Shown here: positions 37,801 to 49,800 of the stretch, in pieces
How positions within the stretch are numbered: position 1 is the first letter of the stretch
Layout: each line of letters begins with the position of its first letter
The notes under the pieces: generated by a model
Databases searched by the model: none
Told to the model about the DNA's origin: nothing
What the model saw: the letters and a program-made list of their open reading frames with translations, nothing else
Translations under genes and position numbers: made by a program
Source of the DNA: Beta vulgaris subsp. vulgaris
Taxonomy: Eukaryota > Streptophyta > Magnoliopsida > Caryophyllales > Amaranthaceae
Direction: 5' to 3'
Assembly (NCBI RefSeq): GCF_026745355.1
Contig: NC_079202.1
Coordinates: forward strand, 44,178,289 to 44,242,288
DNA: 64,000 nt

Positions 37801-40800
37801 GTCAGAATTGACTTTATCGGGCATATGAAGAAAAGTGGAAAGAACCGATAAGTACATTCATTGACAGAATAGCAATTAGCACATAACATGTTTAGAGAAA
37901 ATTATTACTCCCTATACTTCACAGTTCACAATAAGCTTAACATTTTGAGTTCCACAAAAAACAAGAAAGTGGTGAGAGATAGACAGAAAAAGTGGCCCCA
38001 TCTGGTAGGAGAGAGAAAACAAACCCCAAATAAGATAAGTATGCAAATGCTGGTGTATTGTGAAGCATCCATTTTTAGTAGTGTTTAGCTTATTACAAAA
38101 TTTGACGGAGTAATTATAATAAACGAAATAGAATATCTAAAAATGGAACGCATAATCAGTCAAAAACGGCGGGAGTAATTCAATACTTGATGCAAGAGAT
38201 ATAACCAAAAGAAGCAGATTAATTAATGAAGTAGATAATGCAAGATACTTCCTACTAGTGACAATTGATATGAACTCACTGGAATATGTGCTGTGAGCAA
38301 CTTTCAGCATCACCAGCCAGAATCAATTGCCTAAGGTTATAGACATGCTTCCTTTGGACCTGTAAAGATAATGAGAGAACGTATTAAGGCCTGCAACTCT
38401 AACTTTTTCCCAGTTGATTTAAAGACAACAAAGTCATGGCTGCATTCTGTGTTGACAAATGAACAACATCCATATATTTGTTCTGAAAAAAACAAAAAAA
38501 AAAAAACTCGTATTCTTCTCAACTTCTGTCAAGTGAAAGGTTGCAATGGAAGGACCAAAGAGGCTATTTGAAGATAGAATCATAGAACTATAGAAAAGAC
38601 ATCAGCTTCATACACTAGGTTTAAATTATCAAAATCCAGCCTTGTTTCCAGAATTACTAGCATATGATTCTTGAATAAGATTGGCCTAACTCAAATCCAC
38701 TTAACTATGGACAGAAAAGCTACATAGCTAAACATGATCCTTGACACAACATAAACAATTCGTAAGTTGTGGACATTTGGTGCGTAAGCCCTGGATTATG
38801 TATATGAAAGTATTATAAGTTGCAGACAACAAGTCAAGCATAAAACTGTCATTTAGCATACCTCTAAGACTTCATCAAACTCAACCAGGCTCTTCCTGAT
38901 GTTAAAGAAATACTTCTCCGCGTTTATTTGCAAAGACAGAAGCTTCATCAATGACAGAAGTTAGACGAAGTCAGTATAGTGGTTCATGTATAAAGAAAAG
39001 AGGAAATATATTAGCCTGTAATAACCTGTTTAACTATGGTATCTCCTTCAATTGGTATATCCTCGTCATTTGTGATTCTTGATATCAGTTTAACAGCCCA
39101 CTCAGTGTCAAAATTGAACTTCTGAAATATTTCATCCTGTAAGCTGTAAAATCGAACAATAATAAGTTGGCCATCGCAGAACAGGAAAGGGCCAAATTCT
39201 AAACAGGGCATCAAACTATCCACAATTAAGCTGCATCTAATTAATCACAATCAACACGGGAAGCCCACCTCTAATTTGGAATAAAAAAACCTAATTGCAC
39301 CTAGAGTTCATTGTGATCTGTAAGTAGTATTAAATTATGTGTCCTACTGTCCTCACAATATATTCAGCTGTAGAAAGCTGCAGCGCGCAGTAATTTTTCA
39401 CTACAGAAAGAGAATTTCCCTTCGAATAACTACAGTAGCAGAAAGCTGCAGTGCGACAGTGACATGTCATTATAGAGTGAGATTTCAGATTTGTCCTTTA
39501 AATAGCTACATCAGCAGAAATGCAGTGACATATCACTACAGAATGAAAAGATACACATATTCTCCACGCACAAAGTTTGGGATTTGGCAGACCAAAAAAA
39601 AAAGTATTCAAGAGTCAGGACTCAGTAAGGCAACTTTAAACTCTCATTAATCTATGAATGGATAGGAAGTTTTATTTTTCAGTTGAAACCCATCATATGA
39701 AAACAGCTCATAAATTTAGACACCTCCAATGAATAGGGTAATATAGACATAAGACAATTCTGGAGGTCCCATATCTCTTTCTCAAGTGCCAGGCCAATAT
39801 TCTGTGTCGCGTAAAGTGTGAGGTCATGCCAATAACCAACAATTATATTCCCATTGTGGCCAGTCAGAGTGAAAAGTCTAATAGTATGCCAAACATTTAA
39901 AAAAATCTGAGAGTGTAGTTGAATAATTTTAAAACAGATATCAAAATGTATTGTCATGCCTGAATTATGTGTTGCATATATCCTCATTAAAATAATTTAC
40001 CTTCTCTAATTGAAGTGTAGAAGGTACTTCCAGGAAATTCGCCAATCACTTAAAATATATCAACGGTCAACCCCACCCAACCAGGAAAAAGAGCGCTAGG
40101 AAAATAGGACAGCAGCAAGACGAGAAAGTAGGTCATATAAGTACCTAATCATGAATCTTGTTGATCCTGGATCTCCTTGCCTGCCTGCTCTACCACGAAG
40201 CTGTTAACAGGCAACAAAACGAGATGAAAGATATGGTAAAGACTGAAACAAACAATTTCAAAAACATTGATCTACAACCAATAAGTTTAAACACAAATGC
40301 CCTGTCCTGCTACAAAGTTCCTTCCATCACCAGAAAATGCCATGAGACAGATGAAGCACAACTGCAATTACTAAAGCCAAATTTAAGGAAACCAGGATTG
40401 ACAATAATAAATCTAGCGAAAAATGTCCCCCACTGATCAAATTTGCTATAGTTAAAGTTCTTCCACGTAGATTAGGGTCCACTTATAGTGAGAGGGGTGT
40501 TTCTACATATAACTTTTGGTATCCATTGTTATGCTTTTTGGTATGCGTTGTTATGCTTCTTGAGTATTTCAATATCTATTGATTCTTCCATCATAGCACA
40601 TCAGATTTATGAGTCTTGAGCTTTCCACTAATAAAGAAATGACAAAAGGATTATAGTCAATCAATGGAAGGAAATGTACATGCAAGGAAACAAATCACGG
40701 ACGGGATCGCGTTCATGGTATTAGTCACGTTGTCACAACTTGTTAATGACGAATGGAACAAATCAAGGCCAATGTGGCGTTAATATTATCCAAAAAAATT

Positions 40801-43800
40801 GCATTAATAGGATCATAACCTCATTTAAATTTATTTTTTTAGTTTAGGAACTTTTCGTTCAACATAATATGACGAAACCTCAAAAGAAAGTTTGATGGGA
40901 ATGAAGGGAGTAATGAATAAAGTTCATATCTTTTCAAATGCATGAAAAAAAGGAAGGGGGGAAAAGAGGAGAAATTTGGAAATGATGGACAAAGTTTGTG
41001 CTTATTATAATTCCATTTTGATCCACCACTCATCCTAGGGCCTCAGACTTCGAAACCCACCTACAGATATGGAGGAGATCACATCCACATGGTCATACAG
41101 TAGAGAGCTTATCTCCTTTTGAGTTTTACTCTTGACTGGCAAAGAAACAATTGCCTATGATTACAAATTCACCATAAAGGAATGAAGGACAGTCAAGTAT
41201 ATATTAACACCCACCATAACCCATAAGCCAAAGTTGGAAAAGAGGGGCTCTTCTTGAATTTGATGAAATCGGACATTTGCCCTCCCCTATACATCGGCAG
41301 GTGGCTGTGAAAAGGACAGTCAAACTGTAAGTCCTCATGTGCACCAAATTCAATATATAAGACTGAGCACCAAGACCGATAGTGTTGAGATATAGAGATG
41401 ATTGATTGGCATGGTATCAACAAGCCTTGACATCAGGATTGGCCTAAGATAAACTTTGACATGTATTATATTATACGTAGGCAGATTTGAGGAGTAAATT
41501 TACGAAATCCTAATTGGAGTATGTTTGATCCTATTACTATAGATTTCAGTCATGGGAGGGAATAGCTTTGGCCTTTGTGTGTGTCTGGAAGGAGGAGAAG
41601 CCAAGATGTGGTATTTTGGCTATACAAGGGTTAGGATTCGGATCAAGGGACTCCTGTGTGATGATCAGGAACCCCAATTTTTAAGGTGATAAGGTTAAAT
41701 TGAGAGATCTTGGAAGCCTTGTATGCCCGTGTCAAAAATGACCGTGCATTGTTGGTGGTTTTTGCTATGAACTGATATTTTAGGGGAAGGGTAATTGAGA
41801 TATTATCTTGAGTAGTTAGTGTGGGGAATAAGCTAGGTAGTTGTGTTAAGAAAATTACTCTATAAATAGGGTTAATTAGAGAGAGAAAGGCAGGTTGAAA
41901 ATAGATGAAAATTTGGGTGAGCGTTTAAGAGTTCAATTGGGAGAGAATCAAGCCTCTCGAAAGCTTGAATATCTTTACATTTTGCTGTATTTTCAGTTTA
42001 TTAATCAAATACTCTTCTTCTTCCTTATTTTCTGCCATTAATGATGCACAAGTTATGTTAATTCATAGCAGTTTTTCCCCCGATTCTTGGGTTTCCACTT
42101 TCCATGTTAAATTTTCTTGTTTCAGTCTACTGTTCTTGTTATTTTCAGGCTGTGATTTCTGCACTAGTGTATTGTGTAATTGCACAATTTGTGAGCCCCT
42201 GATCCTAACATAGAGCTAAAAGGTCTTCAGCCGGTTCACTTTCACGATGGAGACTCCAATTTTGCAATTTTTACCTTTAGCATAGAGTAATAGTTGTTGG
42301 AGGGGAGGGAAAGAAGTAACAAGAAAAAAGGAATTTTGGTGCTGGTATCATTCACATATACCAAGACAATTTCGCAAGATGCACGCCTTAGACATTGAAG
42401 ATTCAAAAAAAACAAATTAATAATGATCACTCACCTGGTTATCAATTCTACGAGACTCGTGCAAAGATGTTCCAATAACATGAAGCCCGCCAAGCCTTTT
42501 GACCTCACTCCCCTCATTCAAACAGTGTAATTCACAATCATTCAGAACCGCTTGATAAGCAAGGGCTAGCGAAGGACCAAGGGGGTACATCTCAGATTCT
42601 TCTTCAGCGAGCCTCTGAAGCTCCCCTGAGTTGACTGACTCACTCATTTGGACAGACTCAGAAATCATGGACTTGACCTGCTCATATGTCCAACCCTTTC
42701 CCTCACTCTTCCCAACATACTTGGCTGCACAGTTTTGCAATATTTCATAAATGGCATAATTGAACTAAAAACTGAAGCGCAATACATGCATTTTGCAAAG
42801 ATGAAGGTCAAAGAGACGCCAACCAATTAAGGACGCCCTTTCAAGCAACGCTGATGTTGATGTACCAATCTCAACTTTTGACATTGCCTGAAAATGTGGA
42901 AAGTCACATTAGATATACGAGATTCAGTTGAATTTCATTTACATAGAGTCATCAGACATTACCTTTCTCAAAGTAGATTCACCGTCCAGCTCAAATTCAG
43001 GAACTTCTCTTGATAACAATGACCGCAATTTGTTCTCTATTATTCCTCTTGCAAGCATCTGAACTCAGACAAGAACAAATGCCATAAGGTAAGTATCAGC
43101 AGAAACAATATAGTCACTCTAAGAAATAAGATATGGAACAGAACCCTTGTGCCATTTGTTATGAGGGTCACCTTGGACAATTAATGATACCAGCATCAAG
43201 AGATACCCTAGGCTAATGGAAGTATGACAATTGGCACCTGATACCCGAACAGAACCTAAAATTTTTGTTGGTAAATAAACTAGATTAAAATATGAGTTGT
43301 TTACTCTATTATGCCAAACATAATAAACTAGACTATATATGGCAGAATTTGTGTTAAGAGTAGATAGGCTCTTGGAAGTCCATATCAAAAGCAGCTAATT
43401 CTTAATTTTTGAAAAAATTCATTCATCAATTGTTTACAGTTCAGTTTGAGGATTGTCAGAGGGCTACATAGTTACTACTAACATTTTCTGCTCAAAATAT
43501 TGTTATCTCAAATCTACCCTCTGAATAAATATCCCATATTCACAGCATTTAGAGATCTACTCACGCACAATTCAAAGTATTTGGAAAGGAAAGATCCACA
43601 AAGGTATTTAATTTGATGTTATTTGTAGTTACCTATTTTAGATTTACTTCACTTAGAGTTTTCTTTAATTAGATAATTATATATTCCAAGGTGTCTTTCA
43701 AATATTCAGCTTGAGACCATAAATGAAAAGCGTTACAAGCTTTCTTGTTTCTCTTCGGCATAAAACAGCTGAACTGAACTGAACTGATATGAACTGAACT

Positions 43801-46800
43801 GATCTGAATTGAACTGAACTGATCTGAACTGAACTGATCTGAACTGAATTGATCTGAACTGAACTGAATTGAAATGAACTGAACTGAAATGAATAGTGAT
43901 ATGTGAGAGTAAAAGTATTGTCAAGAGCTGAACTGAACTGAACTGGTCTGAACTGAACTGATCTGAACTGAACTGGTATGAACTGAACTGAACTGAATTG
44001 AACTGAACTGAAAATAAGCTGGGGAGAACAGGCCCTTAATCTTTTACTTTTGATAAACTACTAGTTCTCCACATTATACTCTTAATTTGAACTCTTATCT
44101 TGAAAAGATTGCCATATTTTGTTTCCATCACTTCTACATGCCCATGAATATCAAAACTCAACACGAATCAGCAGAACAGGGAATTCAGATGAAGAGAAAA
44201 CACTAGAACTCTATAAATGAATTAAGACCTACTTTTGGATTTCCCCCTAAAATAATGTCTGTGCCTCTGCCAGCCATATTGGTAGAAATGGTGATAGCAT
44301 GTTTCCTCCCTGCCTGCGCAACAATCTCAGCTTCCCTAGCAGCATACTGGAAGGTAAATAAAAAAAAAATACTTGAAAAATATCGAAGAGGAATATGAAG
44401 CAAGGAAAAACACATTTGAAAATATGCAAGTAAGAAACAAACCCCATTCGTGAGTATATTACCTTGGGTCGTGCATTAAGCACATTGTGTGGGATGTTTT
44501 GCTCCTTTAAAAGATCAGACAAATATTCAGAGTTCTCGACACTGTATAAAGAAGATATGATTAGTCATTCAGCATTGCATAATGGTTCTTATAAAACATA
44601 CATGAAAACCACCATCAACTATCAGTACTCAACTCCCACAACCCACGAGGATATATCTTACTAATCTTAGTATACACCGTTAATACAACAAAAATAGATC
44701 TCTTCAAAGAAAAAGGAATAAAAAAAATGAACCATCCACAACATAAAAGCTCTCTCATATTATCAACTGACGCTATGCATGCAGAGCGGTTAGGACTTGT
44801 GGAACTCATTAACGAAATTTTCAAAAGAGAAACTGATATATTTTACTTGAGAACGGGGGTAAGTTCGAAAGAAGCATGCAAGACACAATCAGTAAGTTTC
44901 TCTGTATGACATCTTTCTAGCTAGGCCAGTAAGAATTTAATTTGTCTTTAGCTACCAGTAGCTTCTGCCCACATCATCATTCATCCACTTACCATTCAGT
45001 TCCTACTTTCTCGAATTTACCAAACATCGAACCTCTAATACCTCAAGAAAGAAACACCAATACAAACAAAGAGATGAAAGCAGAACCTCGAATAACCAGT
45101 ATAAACATACATAGTTCTCTGGGCTTCATGACAGTCTATTGTTCAACATTCTGCCACCTCCATATTGCACCAGTAAGGAAGGGATTATGTAGCTTAGGAC
45201 CATACAAGAGTTAAAGTCCATTTTCAGGCCTAGCAACTTCTGCATGTTCTTCAGACTAATGACAGAATGTCTACAAATATTCTTTTTTTTTTTTTGGTTG
45301 CTTGCAGAATAATTCAGACTTGAGATAAATAAGTAAGATACTATTAAGCATTACAGGAGAATACATATTTGATGATGCAATTTTATGCTGTCCTTTTTCA
45401 TCCATATACTATATATATATTTGGAAAAATTCACAAGAGAGGGCCTAACTATTACCCATTTTCTTTTATAAGTCCCAACTATGGATCATTTCCTGCAAGT
45501 CCCAAGTTTATCATCTTGTGATTTTTATAGGTCCTGACTTACTAATAACCAGTTTCGAAGGTAAGATTTCTATATGTTTGTCCCAATTTATAGGTCTCTG
45601 TCACTTGTTGAAAGTGTTCGAAGATGGTAAACATTTAAAAACCTTACCTTCAGGACCTATGAAAATCACAAGATAGTAAACTTGGGATCTGCAGGGAATA
45701 ATCTATAGTTAGGGCTTATAAAAGAAAATGGGTAATAGTTGGGCCCCCTCTTGTGAATTTTTTCTATATATTTTTCCTAATCTTATCCAACCACATCTTG
45801 TGTGCCTCTTGTTCATTGATTTTAGAATTTTTTTAATGTTTATTACTTCTCTAACTCTGTTTGTTCTACTTCATTCCTCAACATCTTTGAATTTTGGTCC
45901 ATCCCAGCAGTTTCAATCTGAGATATAAAGAGTAATGTATACTCTGTGAAACAATAGTAGGATGAAGCTTAAGAAGGAATGTGCAGACCCAGGCCTACCG
46001 GGCCAATGAACCTCCTTATCCTTGTCCTCCATCCGCAAAAAATTACTAAGAACAGTAGTTTCATGAATATAGAGCAAGTTCTGATTAACAACTCTATTAA
46101 AAACTTCATCAACCACCGTTCTCATAGTTGATATCATGCTAATTGCTCTATCTGTCCCTGGATTATTTTGCTTCCATGCTGGAGAAAGATTATGGTAGAG
46201 AATCTCAAATTTCAGGATCTTGACATTTATATTCCTTTGCTGAACTTTATGGTGAAATACTCTCCTCCCCAGGTACAGTCTCAAAAGAATCCTCGACATA
46301 TTTCAGTTCCAGAGGGCATGTGGTCCTTTGGAAATATACATCTATATGTCCCTCATCCGTCCCTATTATCCTTGTCAATTTACCACAAGTATAGCAACAT
46401 GTGTACGAATGATAAATATGAAAGTGAATCAGAGCACAGCAACTTTGAGCGTGATCATGAGTTCATGACGTATGTTGTGCATACTGGATTACTGCCAAAA
46501 TGTCCGCAGGGCTGTTGTCAGAGTTGCTTATTCTGTATAAACTTTCATCTGTCTGGTGTAATTTTGAGCATTCAAATGCCAGTATTTGTATGATATTCAA
46601 ATGCCAACGGTCAGAGAAAAGTACAGTAGCATGGTAGAGTAAGTAACATAGCATAAAGATAGTTTTATTGACACTACGAAAAGACACTAGTTAACTGAAG
46701 AGGGTGAAATGTATCCCTATCATGAAGATGGCCTACAGAAATCAGTCCATCACACAATAGCTACTTGATATCACAGATACCTAGTTGTTCCAACAAGCAC

Positions 46801-49800
46801 TGGTCTGCCCAATCTGAACATAGACTCAACCTCCTCGGTGACATGCTCCCATTTTCCGCGCGCAGTCTGAAATAATATACGATAGGAACAGCAATTGTAC
46901 ACAACTGTGTTAAAAATCGTTTTGACGAGGACAAAAAAGATCAACTTTAAAGCTTATAGATTGTCATATCCTACAGCAAAAGCCTGGATGGGTAGATCAT
47001 TTCGGATATTAGGAAGGTTTGTAGGGATCTCGATAACTGGCGTATGGAACATTTTGAGGAACTCCTTTTCCTGTGATAGGAACATTTGCACCAGGTAAGA
47101 ACAACTATGTTATAATAATACAAAAATACTCAGTTTGAGTTACAACTTCACAATGGTGTATTACTTCAGTTTTTGCAGTTCCAGTCATCCCCGAAAGTTT
47201 TGGGTACAGCTTAAAGAGTGATTGGTATGTGATTTGCGCCACAACAACTGAATCAGCCTAATAAGGACATATCAGGTTAAGATAACATTTTCAGTAACAT
47301 GCATGAATCAGCCCCTGTAAAAGTAACTAAGTACCTGAATTTTTACACCTTCTTTTGCCTCCACAGCTTGATGAATGCCATCAGACCATCTCCTCTTTTC
47401 TTCAACTCTACCTGTCAACTGAAACCATATACAAATCAATGCTTAGCTACCAAATCATAGATAAAAAACCTGTACTTTCCAGTAAAAACCATAAATATCA
47501 CATCTTCAAGAGCATCATGTAAGTTTGACACAAAATTTGTCTGAGAATTTACAATACCTGAAACAAAATCTATACGTATATACATTACTTTCACCAAACC
47601 CTTTTTAGCACCATAATTCCAAAAGCTGCGAAAGGCAAGCAGTGAAATTCATGCCAATTTCAGTATCTGCTATGATCGTTAATCAGAGGAATGATCCAAT
47701 GTTTGCCAAATTTGCTAACCCCCCCCCCCCTTGAAAACCGCAATCTGGAAAAGGCGAATTGGCATATAAAAGTGGTACAAATTTTGGCTAACTAAGCTAA
47801 CAAGATAGCGAATCGCGTTCCTATGCTCATTATTGTACCACGATTTAGGTAACACTGAAATCCTTTCCATTGAGAAAGGAAATCTTAAGGATCTTAGATG
47901 ACTAGTAAAATAGCAGCTTCCTTCTTAGTTTTGATCCACCAAGAAGATGCATCTCTCATATTATTATGAAGCTTCGACCATATTCAAAAAGTCTCTGGTC
48001 TTCAATCTCTTCCAATGAATTATCACATAAAGGAATTTTCATGCATAAGACTGCATCCAATGTGTCAAGCGGTGTGGTTCAGCAATAGTGCATTGCCATG
48101 GTCAGTGTAGAGGAAGATATTTAGTTAAGGAGTTGACTTGTGCTTATCTAAAGTAAGATACCAAGAAAGAAAGTAGAGACATTCAGGAATGCAATATCAT
48201 TTTTGCAAGAAACAAACACGACTAATTTTCTGAACTCTAATTCAGTAACTGAAGATTGGCAGCAAATCAAACAAAACCATGCCAAAGTTGGAACCCATAT
48301 GATCATGATGCATAGATTATGCCTAATCTATTCCTTCATATACTACTGCTGAGAGTGAAAATTTAAGCTGCTAAAGTTTTTTTCGGGTCTCAACTCAAAA
48401 ATGGCAAGAAATCATCTTCACCAAAAATATGCATTGTGCAGTGGCATGGGTAGCATAATAAGGCAATACCATTCTATCCAATGAACCAATGCTATTTTTT
48501 CACATCATACCCTGCAGTCTTTCACTGATGCTAAACAAAGGGGGGATACCCATTTCAACATCCAACCCCAAATAGGACCTGGATTAGAGGTACAATCCTT
48601 CATTTCCCAATACTACCCCACAACACCCTTTATTGTTTGCTGTTCACCATTTAAAAGATGTAAGAGTAATGCTACAAGTACATTTAGAAATATTAACAAA
48701 CAAAAAGGAAAGTAGACAAAAACAAAAGCAGAAACATTTACAAATTTACCTCATTGATTATAAGAGCCTTTCCATTCCTGACTATGTATTGCACATCTCG
48801 TCGATAAAACTCTTTAGCCTTCAAACCATTTATAACAAATCTACAAGATCACAATAAGTGCACAACTGCACATTCAATTTGAAAGAAGATTCAGGAAGAA
48901 CCAAAGGATAATAGTGAACTACAGCATAGCTTCCAGTTTAAGGTGAACCTCATAAACAATTAAGCAACCAAATCAAAATTTATGAAAGGCACAACTGGAA
49001 TTTGGTAACTAGGTTGTGAATAGTGCAAAGTCCAAACTCCAAAGCACATATTTACAGAGTTGCCAACAAAATTTCATTGATAATCAGAGATTTATGAATT
49101 GATTTTCAGAAGAAAAAAGTACATATTAGGAAGCAGCTGGTTGAGGTACTCAGGATTAGGTAAAATGTAAATGCAAGCTCTATGACTTCAACAGTCCATT
49201 GAATAGAATATTCAGTGTAAGGTATAAGCTATATATTAAATACAAGCCGTTTGATCAGGAACTAATTAACTTGAATTAAAGAAATATATCGCCCGTAACA
49301 GCTTGTAGAGGAACATGACGCAGAAATATCATATCATGCTTAAGCCCTCTTCTTAAATATGTTTCTTTCATCTCTAAAAGCATGGGGGAACATAATAAAT
49401 ATTCACCTGGCCCACGGATCATCCTCATCCCACAGATCGTTGGTTTCAAGAGCCAGCTCAGCCAAAGAGATACCTTCTTCTGTCAATTCCACTGAATTAT
49501 CCTTGAGCTCAACATTATAATGCTGTCACAAAAGTCACAAGCTTAGATTTCAAGAAAAGGCGTAACCATTAACCTTACCAATTGCTAATAATTAGAGCAT
49601 AGGACTCACAATACCCCGCACAAGCAATTCTGCTACTTTGGCAGCAACAGGGTAGCGAGCAGCATCTTCATTGGCCTAGACATGTACAATGAGACAAGAC
49701 TTTCAGCGGAATGCCTTCACATAGTTATAATTGCCATTTATGGCAATTATACTACTATCAACACACCACATACAGAGAAAGTAAATTACCTGCCCACTTA

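Noticed and set aside
41380..42240. Complete copia element in a SECA2 intron (TGGTATCA word near 41413)
   Set aside because: No paired ends, duplication or coding region could be found.
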